Positions 34,086 to 46,907 of a stretch of 64,000 bases of DNA are shown piece after piece. Position 1 is the first letter of the stretch. Every line of letters starts with the position of its first letter. The stretch covers positions 1,054,001 to 1,118,000 of the forward strand of contig NW_006763301.1 of the NCBI RefSeq assembly GCF_000218685.1. The letters are read 5' to 3'. Below the pieces are notes generated by a model that was given only the letters and a program-made list of their open reading frames with translations, made no database searches and was not told where the DNA came from. The position numbers were made by a program, and so were the translations under genes. The stretch comes from Serpula lacrymans var. lacrymans S7.9. Lineage: Eukaryota; Basidiomycota; Agaricomycetes; Boletales; Serpulaceae.

Positions 34086-35805
34086 TTAACTTGCTATTGA
34101 ATCTTCCTGTTTAAAATCGACAAATACCCAGTCTTGTGGGAGTGCTAGGTATGGATGACCTCGCAGTTGAGCGGCACTAGGACGACAAGAAGGATCCCTG
34201 CGATGTGCATTAGCTTCCGGGGCATATTCATACAATAAGTATACCTACACTTTGAAACATAAATCTTTGAAACTATTTGCCAGATGTGACAGCGCTATGT
34301 CTTCGGGAATGTGAGGTGACGTTTTCATATTGCACAGCTGCCAGAGAAGAAATTGTCAGTGCACACGATACTGACAATGTTTCAGAAAACTTACGTTGAT
34401 CAGCACTGCGTTGCTGTCTTCATCTCCCCAAGGTCTCTGACCAGTCCACATCTCAACCGCCACGCAACCAGCGCTCCAGATGTCACATTTTGAGTCATAA
34501 TCCCTCTTCGCGACAACTTCTGGGGCCATCCAGAAAACAGTAGCGGCAGCGATACCATCGGTGAAGTCGTCAAGATATCTCGAAATGCCAATATCTGAAA
34601 TCTTGCAGACTCCATTTGTCTCCACTAACACGTTGTCCGCCTTTAAACCCTATGTAGTATAGGATGTCAGAAGCAATAACCGGTTTTGTTAAAGTTTGGA
34701 CACGAACTCGGTGAATAATGTTTACAGAGTGGAGGTGTTCCAATCCTTCAAGGATTTGAGCGGTGAAAGATTTAGATAAATCTTCTTTGAGGGCGCCATG
34801 TTGCCTCAAGCAAGACCCGATGGAACCTCCAGGAATATATTCTTGAATGCTAAGATACTGTCATGATATGTGAATTGCTTCTATTTCAACATACTCACAT
34901 GTGTAACACAGAAGGAGATTCCTCGAAAGCAATATCAAAATAATTGACAATATGAGGGTGGTGAAGGCATAAGATAGTCTCGCACTCCAACCTCATTGCC
35001 TGTGTAAGGTGATTCTGGTGAACCTTCGATGGTATGTCGACTCGCTTGCTAACAATCATTTCACCGGTTTTTGCATTGAGTACGAGATGCACACTTCCAT
35101 GAGGGCCTTTGCCAATGAGCTCGCCGCGAATCCATTTTGGCACAGCTAATAAAGTAAGTCAGCAAGAGAATTATGAATAATTAGATATTACCAATTCCCA
35201 CATTTGATACTCAAGTCTGATGGTAAATTCTGGGGGGCCCCGCTTATTTCGTCAGGTTCTTGCAATGCCATAGCCTGTTCAGTGGTATTGCCCCAGAGCT
35301 TAACGGTTCTTGTGCGTGACGTGGTACTGGAAGGTGGACCAGCCCTCGAAACGTAAGGATTGCGTTTCCTATGCTCATCTGAAACCACCCGGATCGGCTT
35401 TTTCACTCCAGGTGAGCTTTTCGTGCGTTGAATATTTGAAAGCGACATCGAGGAGCGTCCAACAGGATTTAAGGGAGTCCTAAAGTGAGCTGGTGTAAAG
35501 TGGGCTTCCCTTCTTGTGTCCGCCACGCTTTCTGGTAATAAACCACCATTTTTTATAGTTTGATAAATATCCCCCCAGCTATGAGATGTGGAAGAACAAT
35601 TTGTAGTAAACCGTGACGATCTTGTGTGGAGTTCATCATAGTCACGATCAAGTGGAACGGGCAGCGGTGTTTGGGGTCCCCAGCTCTGGAATAAAGAGCC
35701 GCGTGGCTGAACGAAACTGGTATTGATGGTAAGCCGAGGTCGCTGACTTCGCCTCAAGGTTGGACTGGTACATTCACTTGCATACGCTGCTGTTTCTACG
35801 CTCAT
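34086..35805 (-). CDS. MAPKKK-like protein kinase lacking HRD Asp and DFG Phe (predicted pseudokinase)
   Basis: Related to the STE11/BCK1 MAPKK-kinase group. Six exons keep phase: 35202-35805, 34910-35145, 34708-34857, 34395-34649, 34249-34337 and 34086-34197. The product has 481 residues. The N-terminal 200 residues are Ser/Pro/Arg-rich and lack a SAM or RA domain that I can see. The kinase domain starts near PKWIRGELIGKG. Present: Gly loop GKGPHGSV, the Lys of VSKRV (Lys235), IQEYIPGGSIG, ATVFWMAPEV, DIWSAGCVAVEMWTG, and RPSAAQLRGHPYL. Missing: the catalytic loop reads HRGLKADN, with Gly331 in place of the HRD Asp, and the metal motif reads DIG (34587-34595) in place of DFG. The Gly codon is the first of an exon, with acceptor ACATAG|GGT. 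A GAT-to-GGT change would explain it. The frame is intact over the whole length. Confidence 0.85.
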
Positions 35806-36796
35806 GATGCTTTTGTCACAGAGATGCTAGACGAAAGACTATGGAGGTGATGATGGGCAATAGCTGAGGTGCGTGTATAGATCAGGAAAGGAGCCTCTTT
35901 ATAGTAGTAGCCTTCGTCAAGCGCCCCAACAGTGGTGGAATCATGGGCGATGCACCTGCGCTATCAGCATTGGTTTATTGTTGTGTCGGGTGCCGTGGCA
36001 CCTCTAGATAAGGCTGGCACGTATTGCTTACCGTACATCATGTTGATACTATACCTGTAGGTGAACAGTCTTCAACCGACTAGTACTGCCTAGATTGAGG
36101 CTAGGCGCGCTATACACCTTCATCATACAAACATAGCCTCGAAAGCTCCGTTCTAAAGTCATCGCTTCCCAAAGATGATACTACCAGTGATGTCGGCTTC
36201 TCCGTGAAGCCCTTTCTTGCGTTGAATGGCTCTGCCTGTATCATATCCGGCTGCCCGCATCAATACGCGTTGGATGATTTCGGCCTGGCTCAGGTATTTT
36301 GACCTTCCATGGTACCCAATTGATTTTGCAGAGCACGCATCTAAGATGGGGACACTGGCTATGTTGGAAACCCCTTAAGCATGTTTGGTCTTTACATGGT
36401 ATGTTTCTAGTTGATTACACAGGCATATGACATGGCTATGCTTGATACATATTTTCCTGGTCACACTTAGTCTGCTATAAGACCTTACAGAAATTGCACT
36501 ATCCAGCCTGTGTGACTAACTAGAGTTCCGATTTCCTATTTGTTTCGTTGGTTTGGGAGAACAGCAGGCTCTGGGGTAGCGAAAGCCTGCTACTAGCAAG
36601 CACGCTAACTTGATCATCCAATAAGCGATATATTATCAACTAAAACTATTGAAGTAAAGTGCATTGTGAATAACGTCCCATATCGTGTAATGTCAGGTAA
36701 TCCTATCAGAATGTCCAGTATAATCAAGAAAATCCCATGCTAAATTGTCCATATCCTCATTTTTAGTCGTTGCTTCAAGTTGCCAGTATCCCTAAT
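35806..36796. other. 1-kb spacer, no gene seen
   Basis: Upstream of the kinase gene and downstream of the small secreted protein gene on the same strand. No frame of interest and no long repeats. A short GCCTAG...CTAGGC pair near 36090-36110 is too small to interpret. Confidence 0.35.
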
Positions 36797-37358
36797 TTAA
36801 GTGATCGTGATCGTCTGGTTCAGAGTCTGGAGGTTGGGCATCGGACCAGCCTGAATAGAAAAGAAAGTCAATGTCAGAATGTTACGACAAGCAAAGCACT
36901 ACAACAACATAACAAGGGGCAGAAATACGTACGCCGATCAGATTCACGTGAACAATGCCGATCTGGGCAGTTCCATTAGGGAATGAAGCTGGGATCGTCA
37001 CGGAGATGTTTTGGTAAGGAGGCAACTGGGGCTCGTGATACACGGGGTTGTAAGCTCCGTTGTACAAGATTTCACCCAAGATATCGGCAGGAGCGGAGCA
37101 GGCAGATTTAGAGCAAGACTGAATGCCGATGACAACAGCAACTTCTTCAGAGGAAGACAGAGAGTTCTACAAACAGGGGTTTAACTGTTAACAATGAACG
37201 TAAGCATGGAGATGATTTTGACATACTGGCTTGTTAAGCTGAACAGTCATATTGCTGCCTGGAGCCACCGAGGCGCCTTGAGGCGGTTGGGCAATAGCAA
37301 TATTCTGGGCCAGAGCAGCACCAGCGAAGAGAGCGAGGGAGATGATAGACTTGAACAT
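36797..37358 (-). CDS. Small secreted protein, basidiomycete family of unknown function
   Basis: Three exons keep phase: 37227-37358, 36933-37166 and 36797-36850. The product has 139 residues. A clear signal peptide (MFKSIISLALFAGAALA, cleavage before QN) is followed by a single beta-rich domain. It has the pattern IAIAQPPQGASVAPGSNMTV, two pairs of Cys (QSCSKSACS), GEILYNGAYNP, YQNISVTIPASFPNGTAQI and a C-terminal LQTLNQTITIT. Several N-glycosylation sequons are present. I recognise the pattern from many Agaricomycete secretomes but know of no tested function. The short intron-rich structure is typical of it. Confidence 0.82.
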
Positions 37359-37998
37359 GACTTGGAGCTATGGAGTGTATTTAGAATAAGCTAGAGCGCG
37401 AAGGCGTAGAGGAGAGCTGGTGTTGAAAATACTAGAAACCCAAACCTTTTATACAGGGGACCAAATATACGCTGTGCGTTTCAAAAAGCAACAATGACGG
37501 CCTTACGTCGGTTTTATTTGCAACCGCAAACACGGTGATGGGTGAGTCGGAGTGAGGTCGATCAGTGGTACCTGCTTGTAAGGAGATGCCGGCGATAACC
37601 TTGGATTTCTGGTGGAACTTTCGTGAAGTTTTGAGGATGATTAGGGTTGTTCCATGGGCATTACATCCCGTCAATCACAACCACAAGGTGAAAGATGGTT
37701 TCAAAGGCGCCTTTGTTGTTCGTAACACGGGAATAGAGCTTGAACACGTGTCGATGCAATGACTTACTAGGGCATGTTTGGAACGCTTGATGCATGAGGC
37801 AGAGCCCAAAGCTCGCCAACTTTCGAAGACTGTTGGAACAGAACAAAAGCGTCCAAACTAGACAATGACGTAATCTCATGGCTGTGTGGCTGTGTTGTTC
37901 CCACGGACTTTAACTGTCTGGACACTGGTCGAAGCTTGGTGGTACACCCGGTTGCAACATACCCTACCAGTTATCTGCACCGCCCTCACATTTTCCTG
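37359..37998. promoter_or_regulatory. Divergent spacer between the secreted-protein gene and DBP4
   Basis: 640 bp carrying both promoters. Open frames at 37432-37674 (-) and 37565-37762 (+) have no recognisable family and lack supporting splice sites. Confidence 0.35.
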
Positions 37999-40731
37999 AT
38001 GGCTCCATTCAACAGGAAGGTAAAGAAAATGTCGGAAAAACAAGAGATTGACGCTTTAGACAAGGCAGTAATGCAATATGTGAGTTGGGCTGCTGCATTA
38101 TCAAAACATGTGTGCTCAACGGCCTAGTATTGTAATACAGGAATATGCAGGGCCATCGAAAGCCTTTTTTGACTTACCTATTTCTAACCCTACAAAACGA
38201 GGTATCGTCAGCTGTGCCTCGGTATGCTCACAAGCTCAGACTTCCTTCCATAGGCCTTAAAAAGTCATTTTTTGTTGAAATGACAGATATTCAAGCACAG
38301 AGCATTCCTGTTGCGTTGAAGGGAAGAGATGTCTTAGGTGCTGCTCGCACAGGCAGCGGCAAAACTCTCGCTTTCTTGATCCCCACGCTGGAAATATTAT
38401 ATCGCAAAAAATGGGGCCCTCAAGATGGGCTGGGAGCCCTTATCATATCTCCTACCCGTGAACTAGTGAGCTTTATCAAATACGTGTTTTGCTGTAAGAT
38501 TTTTCAATAACAGTGTTTGTTCCTAGGCTGTTCAGATCTTTGAGGTCCTTCGTTCTATCGGCGGCAATCATAGTTTTTCTGCTGGATTAGTGATCGGTGG
38601 AAAAAACTTGAAGGATGAGAGAGATCGCTTGTCTCGTATGAACATCCTGGTCGCAACTCCAGGCCGACTTCTTCAGCACATGGACCAAACATTCGGGTTC
38701 GAGTCAGATAATCTGCAAGTTCTCGGTACGTTGACCGCGACATCATGTGTTTTCACCCTTTTTGATTACAGGTTTGTATAGTTTTAGACGAAGCGGATCG
38801 CATACTCGATATGGGATTCTCTCGTACCCTGTCCGCTCTCCTCTCTCACCTCCCAAAGTCACGGCAAACTCTACTTTTCTCAGCCACTCAGACAGATTCA
38901 GTCAAGGACCTGGCTCGCCTCAGTCTCAAAGATCCTGCCTCTATCGGTGTACAAGAAACCAACAACGAAAGCGCCACCCCCAAAAGTCTAGAACAACACT
39001 ACATCGTGTGCGAGCTAGACAAAAAACTAGATATACTATGGAGCTTCATCAAAAGCCACCTGAAAGCCAAGATTCTCGTGTTTATTTCAAGCGGAAAGCA
39101 AGTGCGGTTTGTATTTGAAACATTTTGCAAGATGCATCCTGGTGTCCCGCTACTGCATCTGCATGGAAAGCAGAAGCAAACCACTCGGCTCGCGACCTAC
39201 ACGCGTTTCACGTCATCATCCCATGCCATCTTGTTTGCGACGGACATAGCAGCGCGTGGACTGGATTTTCCTTCTGTAGATTGGGTCTTGCAAGTTGATG
39301 CCCCTGAAGATGCTGATACGTATATCCACCGGGTCGGTAGAACGGCTCGATACGAAAGCGCTGGAAAAGGATTGCTGTTTTTATTACCGAGTGAGGAAGA
39401 AGGCATGAAGTCTGCGCTCGAGAAAAAGAAGATCAAAATTGAGAGCATCAAAATCAGGTCAAGTAAAACGCAAAGTATTCAGAATCAGCTGCAGAGGCTT
39501 GCATTCCAGTCCCCAGAGATCAAGTACCTTGGACAAAGGGTTTGTACCTATCCTCTTTCCCCACACCGATCTCTTTTTACAAATTTTGTTCTCTAGGCCT
39601 TTATCTCGTATGTTCGGTCCATTCATCTTCAAAAGGATAAGTCCATATTCAAGATCGAGGAACTTCCTGTTGATCGTTTTGCGGAATCACTCGGCTTACC
39701 TGGAGCACCCAAAATCAAATTCTTGAGCAGGGAGCTAGCGAAGAAGCAGAAAAACGCGTCTCGCACTGTGGCCAAGCTTCAAGCCGAGATCAAGGCTGAG
39801 CAATCAGAATCTGAGCAAGATTCGGATGAAGACGGCGAAGATGGCAACAGCGCGAGCGAGGTGTCATCTGAGGTGGAAAGTGAATCCGCTGACGTACCAG
39901 AGGGCAGTGAAGAGCCCGAACCAGAAAAAGAAGTTAAAGTAAGTGCCGTTAGTACTAAACTTGCCGTCAAGAATTCACCCAATATTGTTTATTAGGCTGT
40001 TGTTCGTACCAAGTACGACAGAATGTTTCAACGAAAGAATCAAAATATACTGTCGGAGCACTATACGAAAATCGTTGATCACTCTTCACATGCGAACGAT
40101 GACGACGACGATTTCATCACCCTCAAGCGTGCCAACCACGACTTGCCCGATTCTGAACTCCCAGAGATGGAAAACATGTCTAAACGAAAGCTGAGGATGA
40201 GCAAATCAAAGCGTGCTATCATGCAGCGAAGCGAACTTGGTCACAAACTTATATTCGACGACGAAGGCAATCCGCATGAGCTATATGAAATGGTGGATCC
40301 AGCAGAATTTTACAAGGGAGGGTTGGAAGGTGCTAAGGAAGCCGGCGCCCAGTTTGCTGAGAGTCAGCGCGGAAAGCTGAAAGAAGCCGACGTCACGGAT
40401 AAGATGGAGGCGAAAGAGAAGAAGAAAGAAAAGAAACGAAAGAGAAAAGAGCGAGAAAGAGGCGTAAGTGATAGTCAATTTGTGCTCTTATATCTATTTA
40501 CCTGTTTATCAGGTGGATACGGAAGGTCATGGCAGCTCGAACCCTGTTCTCGAGGCTTTCTCTGACGATGATGGTTATGTTTCTCCTGATTTTGATTTAC
40601 CGAGCGGGTCCGAAGATGAGGTACCTCCTGCAAAGCGGAGAAAGGATACCAAGTCACCAAGACGGAGTGACAAACCGCACACTATCGAAGAGGACGAAGA
40701 GACGGTACTGGCGCTGTTACGCAAGTCATAG
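37999..40731 (+). CDS. DBP4: ATP-dependent RNA helicase Dbp4 (DEAD box)
   Basis: Nucleolar helicase needed for release of U14 snoRNA from pre-ribosomes during 18S rRNA maturation. Eight exons keep phase: 37999-38079, 38141-38201, 38254-38465, 38527-38725, 38782-39539, 39597-39938, 39996-40463 and 40513-40731. The product has 779 residues, close to yeast Dbp4. Motifs in order: TDIQAQSIP (Q motif), ARTGSGKT (I), PTRELA (Ia), TPGRLLQH (Ib), [12 protein letters not shown] (II, DEAD), FSAT (III), [13 protein letters not shown] (V) and HRVGRTARY (VI). After the helicase core comes the Dbp4-type extension: the [14 protein letters not shown] region, an acidic stretch, and a Lys-rich coiled part (EKKKEKK). 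The acidic end includes [13 protein letters not shown]. All catalytic residues are present. Confidence 0.95.
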
Positions 40732-41290
40732 ATATTGTCAATGCCACTGGGATGTGTTTGACGACTGTAACTATTGCGTGATGGTTGTGCTGGTGAGCAC
40801 ATGGCAGTAAATGGTCTGTGCGGCCATCTCTATGGTCGAGCTTCGAAATTGGAGGAGTAAAACCATGAACATTCAATAATTATAAGTGATTTCAATCGGT
40901 TCAGTGTCTTGTTGATACGATCAGCGTTTGGGGGGTCGTTCTCACCACCACTCCTTTCTGTCTCGTAACGCTACTTGGGTTCGATGTTGGGAAGCTTGTC
41001 GTTCTGGTTAATATTCAGCACTGGATTGCAGTTTCAATCATCTAAACTACTAACGTCCTTAATAACGATATTTTATCATCAAAACTATGGTCGATATCGA
41101 TATCGAGTTCTCCCGGTCTTGCGGTATCACCGTACCAATTCTTCGAAAGTGCATTTTGTAATAGTAATTGAATGAGACTTCAAAAAACTCTCTTGAGAGA
41201 AATACATTGGTACAGATACAGATCCCGCACATCGGGACGACGTCAACATACATTGAGTAGTAAGCCTCGAGTGTGTCTGATTATCCATGA
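40732..41290. other. Convergent spacer, nothing seen
   Basis: 559 bp between the 3' ends of DBP4 and the SNF2 gene. Presumably both 3' UTRs. No coding signal. Confidence 0.35.
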
Positions 41291-44200
41291 TCAAGAGGGT
41301 AGATCAAAAAATTGAACCCTCTTCTTCTTCCGCGGTGCCTCGTCAATGCCATTCGTGCCTTTAGTTTCAGTTACATCATTATTCGGGGGATCCACTGCCA
41401 TTATGCTAATAGCTGGATCTTCATTATTATCCCCACCCGACTTTGCTGATGAGGGTAACTTCAGCAGAGGAAACTCGACCGAACCAGGCGTTGCGGCTTG
41501 GTACAAGAAACGGGGTTGCTATTTCCTTGCGTTAATGATTGTGTCGATTTGCGCATGTGAAGGTGACATACCGCGATAAAGTCCCTCATGCCCTTGTCAG
41601 TCGTCACTCCAGGAATCTTCTCCGTGGAGCCTCTGAAAGCTTGACGCCGACCGATCATAGCTTCTTCAGCCGTGGATCGTATCACAAGGGTTTTGACTAA
41701 ACGGAAAACCTGTTTAAGAATATGATAGCCTTACAACCAGAACAGTACACACCAGAGATCGGCCTGGTTTGCCCTATACGATGCGCCCGCTGGATAGCTA
41801 CTTAGCAGAGTATAAACGAGACACTGACCACTCACCTTGATAGCTTGACTTTCAACATCAGGCATCCAAACAGGCTCGCAAAAGATAACGCGCGAAGCAG
41901 ATACCAAGTTCCTATTTCTGGAGTTAGCAGGTTCAATTTAAGATATGTTTTATGCCACACACAATCCACGCGCTGCATGCTTCAAATCCATCAAAAATAC
42001 GCGAAAAGTATCTGAAGTTTCGAAGGTCATAACAAGCTGTTCCCTTAGGCTTGGTAGTACGTCAGTGGTATAACGCAAGTATTTGACTTCAACTAAAGAA
42101 AGTCCTTCGGCAACGTGCGCGAGGGTTAGTGGGGAAGCTGAGAATATAAGGAACTTCTCGTTAGGTGAATGCAGAAGGACCTTCGCGAGAATAAGCATAA
42201 GTTTATCTATTCCGGGTTTCACTCACCTCGTCCAGAATATAATTCAGTTTAGTAGACGTGGACCGCCCCACACGTACACCAGCAAGTACCGATGAAGCCA
42301 TCATTCGACATTTCGCCGCTTCCTGCATCTGTAGGACTTGAGCAAACGTGTTTTCACTATGATCATCGGCGCTTTCATCGTCCGTTTCTTCTTCTGCTTT
42401 GCGCTTTAGATGTTCTATCTCTATCTTTACCTCTCGTACCATCCTTTTCATTTGAGTAGAGCTCGTCGTGTCCTTATCAGTATTGGGCTTATTTGGCTGG
42501 CAAGAGTTTGTCGCCTCTTCATTAAGTAAAACTCCCTCCTCCAGTAGACGAGATTTCTTGATTAAAGGTCGTTTTCTTATTACGTCTCGCAAGTCTATAA
42601 GTCTGATTGCATGCATTAGGTCGCATTCGCGAGGTCTTAAATTGAGATTGCTCCGGGTCCATGCTTCAAAAATTTCTGAATCCATGCCTAGGGTTCGAAA
42701 GGGAACGTCTTCGTGAACTTGCATCGCTCGCCAAAGTGGGTCCTCAGCCGCGAGCCGCCTATAAGTGGATGTGATGTAAATACACAGGATGAACATAAAC
42801 ACAGACTACACCGACATGTGCGTGAGTGCCTCCGATAACAACCGCATGTCAGACTCGCTAACATTCCGTTTGACAGCAGTCGCCACATACTGGCCTGACT
42901 CGTTGCAATTTTCGTCCACGTTGTACAAGATGTCGGAAGCTGACCAAAACATACACCTGAAGAGGTCCGTCTCTGTGCGTTGCATAACACAATGAATAAT
43001 AACACTTACTGCGACATGTTGTCAAGCGCATTTTGCAAATGTTTCGCATTCTGAGAAAAGTTTCAGTCATGAATGGACAGGTGAATAAGTAGTGTTTTTG
43101 CGCTTACCCCAGCGTGAAATAGATAGTCCTGTAAATCACTAATGTAAGCGCGCTTTCACAAAGTTCAGAAGGTGCCTACCTGATCCGTACGCTGGGAATC
43201 GATCGCATTAATGGCAATCGAGGCTTGCAATGCGTTGTATGATTTTACAGCATAGGGGTCAAGATCCATATATATAATTTCATGCTTCATTGGAGGTAGC
43301 ACGACATCTTTCTCAACATCTTCGACCCTAGGAACATATTGTGGTGATAATTTAAATATGATTATAAAAACACTTACTGGTGGCGCACCATGACTGACTG
43401 CATTACCTGGCTTAGTACAGTAATTGCACCAGGAAGAGGGCCGTGTGCGCCAAGCAGCGGCGCAATAACAGTATCATCGAATAAGGATGAAACGGAGTAG
43501 AACTGAGGGACTGCAAGGAACGTCCTGATCATGGAGTGGAGCTTGCGCAAATTATCCCGTTCGTAGGCGCCCCATATTCTGTGCTTCGAGGTATGATGTG
43601 TTACTCCTAAATCCGATACATCTGAAGATGTGGAACTGGAACTGCTTGTCTCTCCGGTAAGCGCCTCGTTGACGTTATGATGGTCTTCGCCTTCTGAATC
43701 CGTACGTCCAAGACTAAGGCCCAAGATATTTGTCGTTGGCGTACCCGTCACGATCCACCTTCGCTGTACACTTATTTTACCTATAAAATGCATGAAGGCA
43801 CTAAAGCTGTTACCAGCAATATGCCCCTCATCCACGACCAGTCTCTTCCAACGGACCCGCAAAAGTGGACTGACGGAATCATGACCCTTACAACGACAGT
43901 CCGGTATTCTCGTACCTGGCAATTCAGAGCATAAACATGACCCTAAAGAGTGTAAGTTTTCGAGATTATTTTCTTTGGACGACTCCCGCTTTAATCCTGA
44001 GATATGATCAGTACTGTCTGCGCTACTTAGAAAGGTGTAAACACGAACGAGTAGTCGTCATTATTACAAGCTTGGGGCGTTATCAGTTACTATTGTTTAA
44101 GTATACTCAGTAAACCACCTACATCATAGTTTGACGCAAGGTCTTTTGCGTCCGGTAATTTAGAAGACCGTCGTACAACAAGACACCTTAATTCAATATT

Positions 44201-45850
44201 ACAGTGTTTCAAGATCTCTCGTTCCCATTGTCCTAATAAGCTCGGTGGAACGATGAGGAGTGTGGCGGTAGTTAGGTACATTAGGCGAGGTCGTGCCTTT
44301 GGCATTCGACGTCGAGATCGCAGAAGAAAGGGTGACTCAATGTCATAGTGATGGTAGAATGGGAAATTAGCCCACATTGGATCCCAGAGGCACCGCACCT
44401 CCAGATCCTCTTGATACTCACGCAACTTGAGCGATTCTGAAGAAGTTCGTATATGATGAAGTAAAATTTCGACGAGAGATGGGACTCCACGTTGAGTAGA
44501 GGTAGCATACGTGTGTCCAATACCCATTCTTTTCCTTGAAGTGCTGAACTCTTGGAAAGGGAAACTGCGGAATGCTAGTGGTGTCATAATTGGACGAGAA
44601 TCCAGGAGTGATTCTTCAGGTTTCGGGAGTTGCTCCAATGTGGCTAGGATCAAGGCAAGGATCATAACCGTTTTGCCAGTGCCTATATATCACAAGTGAG
44701 TTATACTAGGGCATGGTGCGAAACATCAAACAAACCCAATTCTTCGCACAAAATTCCTCCGGAGCAAGGAGATACCATAGGACACTCTCTCAAGATCTCT
44801 AGGGTAGCTGGTTGGAGGAAGAACTTCTCGCCATGCATACCCACTACAGTAATAAAGGTGGGATCTGGGATGGCAGCAGAATAAGTTTCCTTATCGATCA
44901 TCATTGCAACAGAGCGTCTCTGGTAGTTGTAAAGCCTGCTCGTCAAACCCCATATTTCTTTTCCGTTTAAAATGCGCCGCGAGAGTTCGGAGATATTCTG
45001 CGTCGGAAGATGAGGGGACTGGAGGTCACTGTAGATCTCTGCCATATTGCGGTTATCCTGATTTCAAAAACAATCAGCTCTCTATATTGTAGTAGTCTGT
45101 ATGGCAGATACACGCACCACATTTTGTGGCAAAAAGTGTCTTACGGTACTGCATGATGGTACACACTCGTCGCCATCCCAGTTGCCTTGATCTTGCACTA
45201 TGCGATCCAACAGGGTCTGTAAGCACTTTTTACCCTCTCGCTTTATAATGTCACTGCGATTTCGAAGCTTTCCTTGGACATTGGGAAGATCGTGAGGAAT
45301 AAGGTAGATGCGGACGAATAGGAATTGTCCACCAGTGCCCAGTCGACCTGTTGCACGTATAAATCTGTGCTCGATAAGAAATTCGATGCTATTGAGTATT
45401 GTTTTCTCTGGATGAAGTACAGGAAGGGTGGTAAAGCCCTGAAGCGAATGCCTCCGAGTCGCATACTCGTGAAGGCGACCTAAGGAAGCGTCGAGGGATA
45501 CGGTGCCAGCTGCGAGTAAATTGGGAAGTGCATATGGGTCCAGCGTGTCTGAATTATCTCCTGCTGAGCGTTTGGATCCTAGGTGAGTCCAGCTGGGCAT
45601 ATTCATCTCAGCAACGCAGGTCGGACAGGAAGATGGACACGAAAAGTTGGTCGGTAGAATACAGGTCAGATGATACAGAAAGAAAGAGAACTGGTGCTAT
45701 AACCTGATATAGTACATATGCCGTCGTGGAGGAGCAATAACTTAGACCAGGGTATGAGGGTGAACCAAGGTGCAGACTCGGAATTGGCGAACATTTACAG
45801 ATCGGCATTCCCAGTGAGTCACGTGTCCAGAAAACTTGCTTTTTCGTCAA
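41291..45850 (-). CDS. SNF2-family DNA-dependent ATPase
   Basis: Helicase-like ATPase of the SNF2 superfamily. I place the start at the Met at 45850, whose frame includes [13 protein letters not shown]. The next junction is unresolved, so exon 2 may begin anywhere up to [10 protein letters not shown] (45606). Motifs in order on the protein: [11 protein letters not shown] (Q-like), [13 protein letters not shown] (motif I, split by an intron near 44690), [15 protein letters not shown] (Ia), LVVDEGH (II, DEGH form) and WIVTGTP (III). The C-terminal lobe has [15 protein letters not shown], then [43 protein letters not shown] (motifs V and VI). A Lys-rich stretch ([12 protein letters not shown]) lies between the lobes. 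I saw no RING, chromo or bromo domain, so I cannot name the subfamily. The short insert and DEGH motif recall Rad5/SHPRH-like members. It ends with [12 protein letters not shown]. Confidence 0.8.
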
Positions 45851-45912
45851 CGTGCTGAAGTCAGTCTGCTTCTCAGGCTAATTCTTAACATAACGTTCAG
45901 TTGTCTCTCACC

Positions 45913-46710
45913 ATGAGTGTCCTCAGACCATTCAAGGCTACAGATTTGTTTAAATTCAACAACATGTGAGCACTCCTTGTACTCGGTTTATCTTGTACTT
46001 ATGACCGACTCGTCAGCAATCTCGACGTGTGGACAGAAACGGTGAGTTATTACTATCTGACCACCATTCTGCCTTACCAAACCCCACTGTTCAGTATGGC
46101 CTTAGCTTCTATCTCAGCTATCTGTCGAGATGGCCCGACTTGTGCTGTGTCCAAGAAGCACCGAGCGGTCGTATGATGGGCTATGGTGCGTACCTTCTTC
46201 TCACCTTTTCAGATATTATACCTGTTGTAAACATGTGCCTCAACGACACATTTCCAGTTCTCGGAAAAGCTGAGGGTGTATCGAACGAATGGCACGGTCA
46301 CGTCACTGCCCTCACCGTCGCACCAGAATATCGCCGACTTTCTCTTGCTCGTAACATGATGTCTCGTCTTGAGCTCGTATCAGACGACCTTTACAAAGGA
46401 TTCTTCGTGGATCTATATGTTCGCTGTGCCAACTATGTAGCCATCAACATGTACGAGAGCTTTGGGTATAGTGTTTATAGGCGGGTAAGAGAATACTATG
46501 GTAATCTGGGGGTAGGCAAGGGTGGGCGAGATGAGGAGGATGCTTTTGGTGAGTTTATCTTTCAAATTGTTGGCTTCCGATGAAAAGAGATGGAATAACT
46601 GATATTTTTATCTGCTAGACATGCGAAAACCACTGTCGCGAGATCCACAGCGACGATCAGTGCGGTTGAACGGGCGTGATATGATTGTCAGTGCCCATGA
46701 TGTATCGTAG
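45913..46710 (+). CDS. NAA20: NatB N-terminal acetyltransferase catalytic subunit Naa20
   Basis: Acetylates nascent proteins starting Met-Asp/Glu/Asn/Gln, working with the Naa25 adaptor at the ribosome. Five exons keep phase: 45913-45965, 46017-46041, 46095-46185, 46258-46548 and 46619-46710. The product has 183 residues, the normal Naa20 size. It begins MSVLRPFKATDLFKFNNINLD. It carries YGLSFYLSYLSRWPDL, MMGYVLGKAEG, HGHVTALTVAPEYRRLSLA (the acetyl-CoA loop, RRLxxA), and LYVRCANYVAINMYESFGY. A basic/acidic tail follows. All these are Naa20 hallmarks. The 25-nt second exon is easily missed. It is divergent from the SNF2 gene, with 62 bp between the two chosen starts. Confidence 0.95.
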
Positions 46711-46907
46711 CTCTTATAGACGAGGATACCCGCATACATAGAGTTTAGATCATCCCCACTCACGTCACTTCTCACAATGCATGATATTCCATCTTCTAAA
46801 TTTGGGCACCTTGAGCACCACCACATCACGGTATCCTCATTCACTATGATTTACACATTCAATTACATTATATAGTCCTCCATCAACCTCTAACCCAGCT
46901 GTTGTTC

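Noticed and set aside
36061..36120. Short inverted repeat GCCTAG/CTAGGC
   Set aside because: Only six bases per arm; expected by chance.
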